A DNA stretch of 64,000 nt. Source: Caldilineaceae bacterium. GTDB taxonomy: Bacteria > Chloroflexota > Anaerolineae > Caldilineales > Caldilineaceae. Position 1 is the stretch's first letter, and every line of letters starts with the position of its first letter. Shown here piece after piece: positions 27,008-35,831 of the stretch. The position numbers and the translations under genes are program-made. Where the stretch lies: NCBI GenBank assembly GCA_020634815.1, contig JACKBA010000013.1, positions 1 to 64,000 of the forward strand. Reading direction: 5' to 3'. The notes beneath the pieces were generated by a model that was given only the letters and a program-made list of their open reading frames with translations, was not told where the DNA came from and did not search any database.

Positions 27008-27709
27008 ATGTCTCCAGGAATACGTAACTGGTTTCGCGCACGCACCGTCGACCGCGTGCGGGATCCGGTGGGCCGCTTGCAGGCTGACCTGCAAGGGCAC
27101 GACGTGACGGCCTTTGCCACCGAGTTCGACGTTGCCCAGCTGGGCGTGATCGCCACGGCGCCCATGCTCATGTCACGCGCCGAACGGCTGATGCTCTTCT
27201 CGCTGGCGTTTGGCCTGCGTCCCCGGTGTTACCTGGAAATCGGCACCTTCCAGGGCGGATCCGCGCTCATCGTCGCCGCTGCGCTGGACGCGCTGGGGAG
27301 CGATGCCCGCATGTACTGCGTGGACCCCGCGCCGCAGATCGCCCCGGCGCACTGGGCGCAGTTGCAGCAGCGGGTCCAGCTCTTCGAGGCCACTTCGCCC
27401 GAGATCATTCCCACCGTGGCGGCTGCGGCCGGCATGCCCTTTGACATGGCGCTGATCGATGGCGACCACTCGTACAAGGGCGCCATCCGTGATGCGGAAG
27501 CCGTGCTGCCCTACATGGCGCATGGCAGCTACATCATTTTTCACGATGGCTTTTTCGTGGAGGTACGCCGGGCAATCGACGACTTTGTCGGTGCGCACCC
27601 AGATCAACTGGTGGACTTTGGCCTGCTGACACGCGAGATCACCATCGAGCAGCGCCCCAAGGGCGGACCGCTGCAGTGGGGCGGTCTGCGCGTGGTCTAT
27701 GTGCGTTAG
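27008..27709 (+). CDS. Class I SAM-dependent methyltransferase (Methyltransf_24 type)
   Basis: A 233-residue cytoplasmic enzyme. The SAM-binding motif I is YLEIGTFQGGSALI. The acidic end of strand 2 is MYCVDPAP, and FDMALIDGDHSYKGAIRDAE is the DxDH motif of the Methyltransf_24/cephalosporin-hydroxylase-like group, whose Asp and His can bind a metal. It probably O-methylates a sugar or small molecule. The ATG at 27008 has GGGAG about eight bases upstream. It is the only plus-strand gene between 3.2 and 53 kb, inserted between two glycan operons, and converges on the GT4 gene ending at 27736. Confidence 0.8.
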   Translation: MSPGIRNWFRARTVDRVRDPVGRLQADLQGHDVTAFATEFDVAQLGVIATAPMLMSRAERLMLFSLAFGLRPRCYLEIGTFQGGSALIVAAALDALGSDARMYCVDPAPQIAPAHWAQLQQRVQLFEATSPEIIPTVAAAAGMPFDMALIDGDHSYKGAIRDAEAVLPYMAHGSYIIFHDGFFVEVRRAIDDFVGAHPDQLVDFGLLTREITIEQRPKGGPLQWGGLRVVYVR

Positions 27710-27735
27710 CGCGCCGCCGGGAGCCGGCAGCGACA

Positions 27736-29130
27736 TCACTGCTCTGCTTCACCGCCGAACCAGGCGCGCCGCTTCATCTCCGCCCAGTTGAGCGCACGCA
27801 TGACGCGCCCGCGCCCATACGCCTGCGCCAGTTCGCGCCACGCGTCGCGCTCCTGCCGCAAGCTGTCCGCCTCGTCGTAGAGATAGGCGCCGCTCTCGAC
27901 CACTTTGTCGGCGGCGCGGTACGGTGCGCGGCAAAAGCGCAGGAGCGGCTCGGCGGCCCGGCTCCAGGTCAGTTCGCTGCGGGCGCGGGCAAAGGCTTCG
28001 GCACGCGCGTCGCGCGGCTCGGCGAGCAGCCGGCGCAACGCCGCCACGAGCGAGGCCACATCACCTTCCTCGACCAATTCACCCAGACCGTGGGCGCGAA
28101 TCAGGTCGCTGGTCGTGTCGCCGGCCGTTGCCACGGTGGGCAGGCCGGCCCAGATATACTCGAGCACGCGGCTGCGGAAGGCCAGGCGCGTCTCCAGCGC
28201 GTCGTGATGCAGCGTCAGTGCCACGTCACTCTCCTGCAAAACCGCCGGCCAGTCACTGTAGGGCACCCAGTCGCCAAAAAAGACATGGCTGTCGATCACG
28301 CCCAACTCCGCCGCCAGGGCCTTCGCCTCCGCATTGAGGGTGGGCATGGCGGCCATGTCCGGGCTGGGGTGGCGCGTACCGGGAAAGACCAGCTTCACGG
28401 CCGGCAGTTCCCGGCTGAGTTCGGCCGTAGCGCGGATGGCGCTGAGCGGGTCCAGCCACGGCCACAGCCCTCCCCCCCACAGCAGCAGCCGATCACTTGC
28501 GCCGATGCCGGGCCACACGCCCTTGATCACCGGGCGCGGCGGCGGCAACGGCGTGTCGGGCAGGCCGTAGGGGACGACATCGACCAGCTTGCGCAGCGAG
28601 GGGTCGGCGTCGATCGTCGCCGGGTTGAGGCGCCCGCTGGCTTCGAGCTGCCCCAGCCACCAATCGCGCTGGCGTTCGCTGGCACAGACGAAGAAGTCGC
28701 CCATGCGGTACTGGCGCGACAACTCCACCATGCGCCGCTGCCACTCGCGACGGCGCTGCTCGGCCGGCAGGTGATGGCTGAGCGCCAGCCACTCGGCCAT
28801 GAGCGGGTCGTAGCCGTCGACGACGAGGTAGCGCCCCGCCTCCGCCAACTGCGGCAATTCGTCGGCTACGTCGGAGGCAAAGAGACAGATATCGGTTTCC
28901 GTAACATAGGGAGCCAGGCTGGCATAGTCGCGGCGCCGGTACTCGACGATGGAAAATCCCTGAGCCAGCGCCGGGTCGGGCGGATTGGGCGCGGCCAGCG
29001 TGACCGGAACGTGCGGCGCCAGCGCCCGCGCCAACTGGTAGTACCGGATGCCGGGGCCGGCCATGGCACTACCGACAATGTCGTGGCTGATGATGAGCAG
29101 GCGCGCAGCCTCGGCGCCAACAGGCTTCAC
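27736..29130 (-). CDS. GT4-like glycosyltransferase with C-terminal helical tail
   Basis: A 464-residue GT-B type glycosyltransferase. The N-terminal domain begins LLIISHDIVGSAMAGPGIRYYQLARAL, an acceptor-side loop typical of a GT4 subgroup. The C-terminal domain has LLWGGGLWPWLDPLSAI, HVFFGDWVPYSDWPAVLQES and RVLEYIWAGLPTVATAGD, the donor-binding region. The last 45 residues are a charged helix. The GTG at 29130 follows the upstream gene by 10 bases, making this the last gene of the six-gene export operon. It probably acts on the glycan exported by Wzm/Wzt. Confidence 0.82.
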   Translation of the reverse strand: MKPVGAEAARLLIISHDIVGSAMAGPGIRYYQLARALAPHVPVTLAAPNPPDPALAQGFSIVEYRRRDYASLAPYVTETDICLFASDVADELPQLAEAGRYLVVDGYDPLMAEWLALSHHLPAEQRRREWQRRMVELSRQYRMGDFFVCASERQRDWWLGQLEASGRLNPATIDADPSLRKLVDVVPYGLPDTPLPPPRPVIKGVWPGIGASDRLLLWGGGLWPWLDPLSAIRATAELSRELPAVKLVFPGTRHPSPDMAAMPTLNAEAKALAAELGVIDSHVFFGDWVPYSDWPAVLQESDVALTLHHDALETRLAFRSRVLEYIWAGLPTVATAGDTTSDLIRAHGLGELVEEGDVASLVAALRRLLAEPRDARAEAFARARSELTWSRAAEPLLRFCRAPYRAADKVVESGAYLYDEADSLRQERDAWRELAQAYGRGRVMRALNWAEMKRRAWFGGEAEQ

Positions 29131-29140
29131 GAGTTGCTCC

Positions 29141-32100
29141 TCAACCTGCGCCGCCGCGGCGATTCAACTGCCACTGCACGTAGTTGGCCATCTCGTCGAC
29201 GAGGCCGCGCACGCCTTTGGCACGGTACTCGCCGCGGGCGCGCTCCGTCAACCGCTGAGCCTCGCCGGCCATCCCGACCACACTCTGTGCCATCCCGATG
29301 GCGGCGACGCGTGCAGCGTCCGGTGCCGTGCGGATCGGCGCGCCCCAGTGTGCGGGCCCGTGGCGGCCGCTCTGCTGCCGGTCGCCCTCGCCGTAGTAGG
29401 CCTGCATGGCAAGCTGGCCGTTCAACGTGCGTCCTGCCTGCCACAGCACGGCGGCGTCATGCTGTGGCGCCCAATAGTGCCACAGGGCAAAGGCGCGCTG
29501 GCCCGGCTCGAGCGTGCCGACGCTGACCGTGTAGTCGGCGCCGTAGCTGTCGGCCTGCGGCGCAAAGCTGACTCGCACAGGCCGGTCCGGCTGGATGTCG
29601 TGGGGGAAGAGGGCGCGGCTGGCGATGATTTTGCCGTCGGCGTCGCCGGCGCGCACGGTGACCTGGATCAGCCCGGTATGTACGGCATGGCGCGCGGCGA
29701 AGAGCAGCTCGACCGCGGCCAGGTGTGAGCGGTCGGCACGGAAGCTCTGGAAGAAGGGCGCCGTGTCCAGGGCGAGCTTTGCCAACGGCGTGGCGCCTTG
29801 CAGCCAGGCGGGCGAGTGTTCCAGCAGGCGATCCGCCAGTTCGCCGGCAGTGGCGCGCACCGCGGCGCCCGGCGCGTCCTGTTGATGGGCGAGATAGCGC
29901 GCCTCAACCTGCCGCATCTGCTGGACCACGGCTGCCTTGTCGGCCAGCGCCTGGTAGAGCGCGCTGCGCAACGCGTCGACATCGGCATCATCGACCTTGC
30001 GTGCGTCGAGCAACTGGTGAATCTCCCAGACCAGCGTGGCGACGTCATCCTGCTGCGCCTCGCCGTGTGCGACGCGCGCTTCCGGCGGCGGGGCGTGGTG
30101 CAGGAGCACGTCCTCAATCTGCTGCGCCGAGTGACGCCAGGAATGGGTGCGCACCTGTTCATAGGCCCGTTCGACGATCGCCTGCCGCTTGGGGCGGTCC
30201 CACAGCAGATCCAGCACGGCGTCGGCGATCAACTCGGGCGTGGGCTCGGCCAAGCGACAGTTCACGCCATCCTCCAGCAGCCCCTCGACGCGCTCGCTGT
30301 GCAGGTCGACGACGGCGCAACGACACGCCATCATCTCCAGCGGCACGAAGGAGGGATTGGTCAGCGAGAAGACGACGCCCACGTCGCACGACGAGAAGAG
30401 CGTCGCCAGCTCCCACGGGTTGAGGATGCCGAGATTGGTATAGGGGAAGGGCGGTTCCGGATTCAGCTTTTCGGCGCCGTAGAGCATGATCTCCACGTCG
30501 GGGCGCACGGCCTTGAGCCGAGCCAGCGCGGCCATGCCCAATTCGTAGCCGCGGCGCGGCGTGCTGGGCCGCGCGTAAAACGCGACCCGCGGATGGTCGG
30601 CCGGCGGCACGCTGCGCGGGTAGTAGATCGTCGTATCGACGGCAAAATCGAAGGGATCGGCGGCGGCGCCGTAGCGTTCGTACAGGAACTTCGCCAGCCA
30701 GCGCCCCAGTGTCAGGCAATGTAGCCCGGCCCGGTAGGTGTTCTCCGCCAGCACATACTCCGACCCCATGGGATAGAAAAAAGGCTCAAAATCCTGCACG
30801 AGATAGTAGCGCTTGCCGGTGCCGTCAAGTTTCTGAAGCTCGGGCACGGTCATCCAGTAGGTGGCGATGGTCGCATCAGCAGGCGACACGGTGCCATCCC
30901 AGCGATGATAGATGGCGCCGGTCGGCATGAAGTGCTGGTCAATGTAGGCCTGGATGCGCGCCGGTGTGTAGGTGTGCATGAAATGGACCGGCAGGATGTG
31001 CACGTGACAGCGATGGCCGAACTCGGTCAGGTGCTGAATCATGCGGAAGATGCCGGTGTGTCCGCCGGAGCCGGGAAACGGCTCGTGCACCAGCCAGTTG
31101 ATGGTGAGCGGCGTGTCAGCGGCGGCCGGTGCGTGGTCAGAGATGCGCTCCAGGAGGCCGACAGCGGATACAGTTTCTTGGCTTTGCATAGTGTCGTTTG
31201 AATGGGTTGCGGCACGGGAAATGACGGGCGAACCGTTTTGCTGGGCGGTGGCCATGCCGGGCGCGGTCGGCGCAGGCGGGGCGAGCAGGCGCGGCAATAG
31301 CGCCGCAAGGTCGCCGGCGCGCGCGGCCGGGCTGTAGCGGGCTTCGGCTGTGCGTTGCGCAGCAGCGCCGATCTCCTGGCGCAGCGGCGCATCCTGCACA
31401 AGACGGCGCAACGCGGCGAGCCAGGCCGGCGCATCGCCCGCCAGGAAGCCATCCACGCCATCGGTCATGGCCTGCTCGAAGGGATCGATGGCCGAGGCGA
31501 CGGTGGGCACACCCAGCGCGGCCGCCTCGACGAACTTGATCTCGCTCTTGGCGCGACAGAAAACGTTGCCCGGCTCCAACGGCGCCAGGTTGATGTCGAC
31601 CTGCGCCAGCAGTTCGAACCAGCGCCGCCAGTCGAGGAGCGGGAAGCGGCGCACGCGCGTGCCAAAGCTGCTCAGCGACGGCGGCAGTGCCAGCGGTCCA
31701 GCGATCCAAAGCTCGACTTCGGGATAGTCGGTCATGATGTCGACGAGCGCCGGCACGGCCTGGTCGAAATCCACGTCATGGGTAGCGGTGCCGCTGCCGT
31801 AGCCGATGACGACGGGACCATTGCCAGGCCGGGTGGCGCGCTGATTGTAGAGTTGCGTGGCCAGTGCCATCATCTCCGTACCGAGGGCATTGCGGTGGAC
31901 GAAGGCCGGCATGCCGTGGCGCCCAGCCAATTCGGCCAGCAGCGGCGACGCCGCCAGTACGGCGTCGGCGGCATCCAGCGTGGTGCGATAGCGGCGCACG
32001 CCATCCACGTAGATTGCCTGCTCGCCGGCCGGCAGGTTTGCCACGCCGCGATGCCAGTGCGCCAGCTCCGGCTCGAAGACGAGATCGTCGGTATCGAAGA

Positions 32101-32350
32101 GGACGCGGCCGCCCGCGCCGCGAACGCGCTCGATCAGGCGGCGCAGCGGTGCGCTCATGGCGACGCGCTGCAAGACGAGCACGTCGTAGGGCAGCGGCTG
32201 TTCGCCATCGAGCGCGGCCGAGTCCGTCCAGTCGCGCAGGTCAACCTGAGCGCCGCCCGCCTCCAGTTGTTCCTGGAGGTGGACGCAGCGGTATTGCGTC
32301 ACGGTGGCGTGCGGGCATCCCGCCGCGATCAAGACGCGCAGATCGCTCAT
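29141..32350 (-). CDS. Multidomain glycosyltransferase with GT4-like and WsaF-like domains
   Basis: A 1069-residue cytoplasmic protein in three parts. Residues 1-345 are a GT-B domain paralogous to the next gene upstream (32347-33666): both have RVLFDTDDLVFEPEL-like and INLAPLEPGNVFCRAKSEIK-like segments. Residues about 412-750 match WsaF-type rhamnosyltransferases of S-layer glycan synthesis, with YLVQDFEPFFYPMGSEYVLA and VAFYARPSTPRRGYELG, closing with PSFVPLEMMACRCAVVDLHS. Residues 750-1069 are a helical segment and a beta-rich domain that I do not recognise. The ATG at 32350 overlaps the upstream stop by four bases (ATGA). It likely adds two sugars, one possibly rhamnose; this is inference from family. 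Confidence 0.83.
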   Translation of the reverse strand: MSDLRVLIAAGCPHATVTQYRCVHLQEQLEAGGAQVDLRDWTDSAALDGEQPLPYDVLVLQRVAMSAPLRRLIERVRGAGGRVLFDTDDLVFEPELAHWHRGVANLPAGEQAIYVDGVRRYRTTLDAADAVLAASPLLAELAGRHGMPAFVHRNALGTEMMALATQLYNQRATRPGNGPVVIGYGSGTATHDVDFDQAVPALVDIMTDYPEVELWIAGPLALPPSLSSFGTRVRRFPLLDWRRWFELLAQVDINLAPLEPGNVFCRAKSEIKFVEAAALGVPTVASAIDPFEQAMTDGVDGFLAGDAPAWLAALRRLVQDAPLRQEIGAAAQRTAEARYSPAARAGDLAALLPRLLAPPAPTAPGMATAQQNGSPVISRAATHSNDTMQSQETVSAVGLLERISDHAPAAADTPLTINWLVHEPFPGSGGHTGIFRMIQHLTEFGHRCHVHILPVHFMHTYTPARIQAYIDQHFMPTGAIYHRWDGTVSPADATIATYWMTVPELQKLDGTGKRYYLVQDFEPFFYPMGSEYVLAENTYRAGLHCLTLGRWLAKFLYERYGAAADPFDFAVDTTIYYPRSVPPADHPRVAFYARPSTPRRGYELGMAALARLKAVRPDVEIMLYGAEKLNPEPPFPYTNLGILNPWELATLFSSCDVGVVFSLTNPSFVPLEMMACRCAVVDLHSERVEGLLEDGVNCRLAEPTPELIADAVLDLLWDRPKRQAIVERAYEQVRTHSWRHSAQQIEDVLLHHAPPPEARVAHGEAQQDDVATLVWEIHQLLDARKVDDADVDALRSALYQALADKAAVVQQMRQVEARYLAHQQDAPGAAVRATAGELADRLLEHSPAWLQGATPLAKLALDTAPFFQSFRADRSHLAAVELLFAARHAVHTGLIQVTVRAGDADGKIIASRALFPHDIQPDRPVRVSFAPQADSYGADYTVSVGTLEPGQRAFALWHYWAPQHDAAVLWQAGRTLNGQLAMQAYYGEGDRQQSGRHGPAHWGAPIRTAPDAARVAAIGMAQSVVGMAGEAQRLTERARGEYRAKGVRGLVDEMANYVQWQLNRRGGAG

Positions 32351-33666
32351 GAGCGGCTCCCTTGCAGGCGCTCGACGATCTCGCGCAACAGTTCGACCTG
32401 GGCGGCGCGTGTCTCCGCCACGCCAGGGGCGCCGTTGGCGCCGCGCTGGCTTTCCCGCTGTGCAAGGGCGCGACGCAACTCGTCGGCCTGGCGCTCGGCC
32501 TGGGCGGTGGCGGCGGCCTGCTCCTGCCAGCGGCGCACGAACTGCCCGGCCACGAGAGTTGCCACTTCATCGCCGGGCGCCGGGGCATGGCCAAAGCGCG
32601 CCACGATGGCCCCGAGCGTGGCGGCCAATGACCCGGCTGCAACTTCGGGCAGATAGGCGGCATAGACGGCACGGCGCGCGGCCGCGCCGATCCGCGCACG
32701 CAGCGCGCCATCCTCGACTAGCGCTGTGAGATGGTCGCGCCACTCATCGGCCGTGGCGGCGAGGAAGCCGGTCTCGCCGGGGCGGATGGCGTGGACGAAA
32801 GCATCGGTGGCGCTGGCCACGGTCGGCACGCCCACCAGCGCGGCTTCGACATACTTGATCTCGCTCTTGGCCTGGCAGAAGGGGTTGTCCAGTTCCAGCG
32901 GCGCCAGGTTGATGTCGGCCTGAGCGATTAGCTCGGGCAACTCCTGCCAGGCAACGAAGGGCGCGCGGCGGATGCGGCTGGAGAAGGGCTGCAGCGACGG
33001 GCCGGCGTCCAGGTGACCGCTCAGATGCAGCACAACCTGCGGATAGCGGGTCATGAGTTCAGCCAGCATGGGCGCAATCGTGGCGAAGTCGCGGTTGTGC
33101 GAGCCGGTGCCGCTGAAATAGGCAAGCGTAACCTGTTCGCCACGCTCGCGCGGGCGGGCGTGGGCGCGCTCGGCGCACCGCACCATCTCGTCGCTGACGG
33201 CGTTGCGCTGGACAAAGGCCGGCTTGCCATGCTCCTCCGCCGCCTCGGCAAGATAGTTCGTGGTCGTGAGAACGCAATCACATTCACTGAACGTGCGGGC
33301 TACCTGAGTCATGTCGTTGCGAAAACGGCGCGCGGCTTCCGGTGACAGCGTGTCCAGGTAGGCGATGCGATCCTGCAACTCGGGCGCAAAGACGAGATCG
33401 TCGGTCTCAAAGATGACCGGCTTGCCGCGCGCGCGCATGACCGCCACCAGGTCGGCGATGGCCGGCTGCCAGGCGACGCGATGCAGGATCAACGCGTCGT
33501 GGGTGGGGGCGTCGACGTAGAGAGCCGGATCATCGGGCTCGCGCAGCGTGCTGGTAATGCCGGACAGGGTGAGTTGTTCCTGATGGTGCAGGCAGCGGTA
33601 GCGACGCGTGTCGCCGCCAATACCGCTTACAAAGAGTACTTTCACAGCATGACTCGCTTCTCGCAT
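32347..33666 (-). CDS. GT4-like glycosyltransferase, paralogue of the next gene's N-terminal domain
   Basis: A 439-residue GT-B type protein. It starts VKVLFVSGIGGDTRRYRCLH, then VIFETDDLVFAPEL, LAYFSGTGSHNRDFATI and the donor-site region INLAPLELDNPFCQAKSEIK with VEAALVGVPTVAS. The last 80 residues are a charged helical tail. The first 360 residues align by motif and spacing with residues 1-345 of the 1069-residue neighbour, pointing to tandem duplication. The start is ATG at 33666, overlapping the Wzt stop by one base (TGATG); a GTG at 33669 is also possible. The sugar specificity is unknown. Confidence 0.82.
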   Translation of the reverse strand: MREASHAVKVLFVSGIGGDTRRYRCLHHQEQLTLSGITSTLREPDDPALYVDAPTHDALILHRVAWQPAIADLVAVMRARGKPVIFETDDLVFAPELQDRIAYLDTLSPEAARRFRNDMTQVARTFSECDCVLTTTNYLAEAAEEHGKPAFVQRNAVSDEMVRCAERAHARPRERGEQVTLAYFSGTGSHNRDFATIAPMLAELMTRYPQVVLHLSGHLDAGPSLQPFSSRIRRAPFVAWQELPELIAQADINLAPLELDNPFCQAKSEIKYVEAALVGVPTVASATDAFVHAIRPGETGFLAATADEWRDHLTALVEDGALRARIGAAARRAVYAAYLPEVAAGSLAATLGAIVARFGHAPAPGDEVATLVAGQFVRRWQEQAAATAQAERQADELRRALAQRESQRGANGAPGVAETRAAQVELLREIVERLQGSRS

Positions 33667-34985
33667 CACCGGCCATTGGCCGCAGCCAACGACGGATCGA
33701 TGGGCAGTCCCGGCTCCGCGTCAGACGCCAGGCGCCATTCTCCCGCCAACTGGACCAGCCCATAGCGTTCGCTGCTGCGCCCGGCGTGGACGCGCACCGG
33801 GTAGAGCCGGTCATGGTAGTCGAAGGTCTCCGTGTCGTCGGCGTTCACCACGGCCACAGACAGCAGGTATTCGCCCTCGATGAGCGGCACCGACGGCATA
33901 TGATAGTCCAGCGTGCCTTCGCCCTCGACAAAGGAGATGTGAAAATGGCCGGTACGCGTATTGGGGCCGCCCACGTGTACGCCGCTCTGGTTGTGCAGCC
34001 CGATGCCAAACACGGGTTGTTCGACGCGTTGCGGCGCCTGGTAGTGAAGGCGAACGGTGAGCGGTCCGCCGGTGTTCAGCGACGGCACCAGGTTACCATC
34101 GGCGTCAAGCGTCTCCACACGCGTGATACGGATCTTCCCGCTGCCCCAGCGCCGTCGTTCCAGCTTTTCCATGTCCGTGATCTCGCCGCCCTGCGTGCGT
34201 GCGGCGTCCTCGTCGACCGACAACTGGCTGAGGTAGTCGAGCGTGACATCGAGCGGTGGCCCGTCGCTCTGCACCTTGCCGTGCCGGATCCAGATGGCAC
34301 GGCTACAGATCGACTGGATCGACGCCAGGTCGTGCGACACCAGGATCATGGTAACGCCGGCTGCCTGCAACTGGCGGATGCTGGTAAGGCATTTGTGCTG
34401 GAAGTTCGTGTCGCCGACGGCCAGCACCTCATCGACCAACAGGAGGTCCGGGTCGGTGTGGATGGCAACGGCGAAACCGAGCCGCACGTACATCCCCGAC
34501 GAGTAGTGGCGCACGGGCGTATCGATAAAGTCGCCGAGTTCAGCGTAGTCGATGATGCGATCGATGCGCTCGTTCATCTGGGCGCGGCTCAGGCCGTAGA
34601 TGGAGCCGTTGAGATAGACATTCTCGCGGCCCGTCAGGTCGGGATGGAAGCCGGCGCCCAGCTCTAGCAGCGAACAAACGCGTCCGCGCACGACCATCTC
34701 GCCGGCGGTGGGCGGCAGAATCCCACTGACCAGCTTGAGCAGCGTGCTCTTGCCGGAACCGTTGGGGCCGATCACCCCCAGGCATTCGCCGCGCGTCAAT
34801 GTGAGCGAGACGCCATCCAGCGGCCAGAACTCCTCCTGCTCTACGTTGCGCCGGCTCAGCAGGCGCAGGAAGCGCTCCTGAAAGGAACGGCTTCGCTCGC
34901 GCCGCTTGATGAAGCGGCGTGAAACGTTATGCAGTTCGAGCGCCGGCTCGCCGGGCTGGATGGTGTCGTAGCGTGAAACTTGCAT
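33666..34985 (-). CDS. wzt: Wzt: glycan ABC exporter ATPase with C-terminal Wzt_C domain
   Basis: A 439-residue ATPase subunit of a polysaccharide ABC exporter. It has Walker A GPNGSGKST (about residues 73-81), signature RHYSSGMYVRLGFA and Walker B DLLLVDEVLAVGD, with the H-loop in LVSHDLASI. Residues about 260-439 form a separate beta domain (HYQAPQRVEQPVFGIGLHNQ, then HVGGPNTRTG), matching the Wzt_C carbohydrate-recognition domain that recognises the finished glycan end in O-antigen exporters. ATG at 34985 is used; a TTG at 35009 would directly follow the upstream stop. It pairs with the permease at 35828-36679. Confidence 0.92.
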   Translation of the reverse strand: MQVSRYDTIQPGEPALELHNVSRRFIKRRERSRSFQERFLRLLSRRNVEQEEFWPLDGVSLTLTRGECLGVIGPNGSGKSTLLKLVSGILPPTAGEMVVRGRVCSLLELGAGFHPDLTGRENVYLNGSIYGLSRAQMNERIDRIIDYAELGDFIDTPVRHYSSGMYVRLGFAVAIHTDPDLLLVDEVLAVGDTNFQHKCLTSIRQLQAAGVTMILVSHDLASIQSICSRAIWIRHGKVQSDGPPLDVTLDYLSQLSVDEDAARTQGGEITDMEKLERRRWGSGKIRITRVETLDADGNLVPSLNTGGPLTVRLHYQAPQRVEQPVFGIGLHNQSGVHVGGPNTRTGHFHISFVEGEGTLDYHMPSVPLIEGEYLLSVAVVNADDTETFDYHDRLYPVRVHAGRSSERYGLVQLAGEWRLASDAEPGLPIDPSLAAANGR

Positions 34986-35009
34986 CGGAATGGCTGGTTT
35001 GACTCCCAA

Positions 35010-35831
35010 TCATCGACCAAAACGGGCTGCGATGCGGCGGCGCAGCGCAATTGTTCTGGAATTTGTCAATAGCAGCGTCAGCCACAGATTGGTGCGATCC
35101 TGCTCGAAATAGATAGGATGCAAGCCGGCCTGCCGGGCAACATTGAGCAGCGATTCGCCGGTGAAGTAGAAGTTGTGCACGGCGCAGAGAATGCCGCTTT
35201 CGGCGCCGCGCACCCTGTATTCATCAACGGCGCCAAAGTCCGGCACCTGAATGGCCAATACCCCGGGATTCGCCAGGTACCCGGCCACGGTGCGCAGAAA
35301 TTCGACCGGAGCGTGGACGTGCTCGAGCACGTGCCAGAGCGTGATCAGGTCGAATTTCGACCCGGCAGGCAGCGCCGCCAGCGACGGGTAGACGGACAGG
35401 CCATAGGCTGTCCTGGCATGCTGAGCCGCAACGGGCGAGAGTTCGACCCCTGTCACCTGCCAGCCCTGACGGCGAGCAGCTTCCAGCAGCAAGCCGCGAT
35501 TGCAGCCGACGTCGAGCATTCTCCTCTGCGATGACGGCACTGACGGCGTCAACCACTTCACGAGTTCTGCCCACGACGTATCGATCATCTGCTCGGTCGC
35601 CGCTGCGTCATAATCGTAGACCGTACTGTCGTCTTCGACGCGGGTCGTGGACTCGGGCGCCAGGCGCGGATTCAGGTAGACAATCCCACAGCCCGCGCAA
35701 CGCACCAATGACAACTCGCCGAGGAAACCATCGGCGGCATGCATCACCGGGCTGGCGGTGCTCGCCGCGCAGACGGGACACACATGCAGCGTTTCGGTCA
35801 TGATTTCGGCGGCAGGCGTTGGGCTGCTCAC
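35010..35831 (-). CDS. SAM-dependent methyltransferase with N-terminal zinc-ribbon
   Basis: A 273-residue protein. The first 60 residues hold CPVC and CAGCG pairs, a zinc-ribbon-like start common in glycan-locus methyltransferases. Next is a class I SAM fold with RMLDVGCNRGLLLEAA (motif I), VTGVELSP and FDLITLWHVLEHVHAP, the post-I and motif II regions. GTG at 35831 is chosen because it overlaps the permease stop (GTGA) and has GGAG upstream at good spacing; an ATG at 35801 is the alternative. It lies between wzm and wzt, so it may methylate the glycan, possibly as a chain-terminating cap. That role is inferred from Wzt_C exporters. Confidence 0.82.
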   Translation of the reverse strand: MSSPTPAAEIMTETLHVCPVCAASTASPVMHAADGFLGELSLVRCAGCGIVYLNPRLAPESTTRVEDDSTVYDYDAAATEQMIDTSWAELVKWLTPSVPSSQRRMLDVGCNRGLLLEAARRQGWQVTGVELSPVAAQHARTAYGLSVYPSLAALPAGSKFDLITLWHVLEHVHAPVEFLRTVAGYLANPGVLAIQVPDFGAVDEYRVRGAESGILCAVHNFYFTGESLLNVARQAGLHPIYFEQDRTNLWLTLLLTNSRTIALRRRIAARFGR

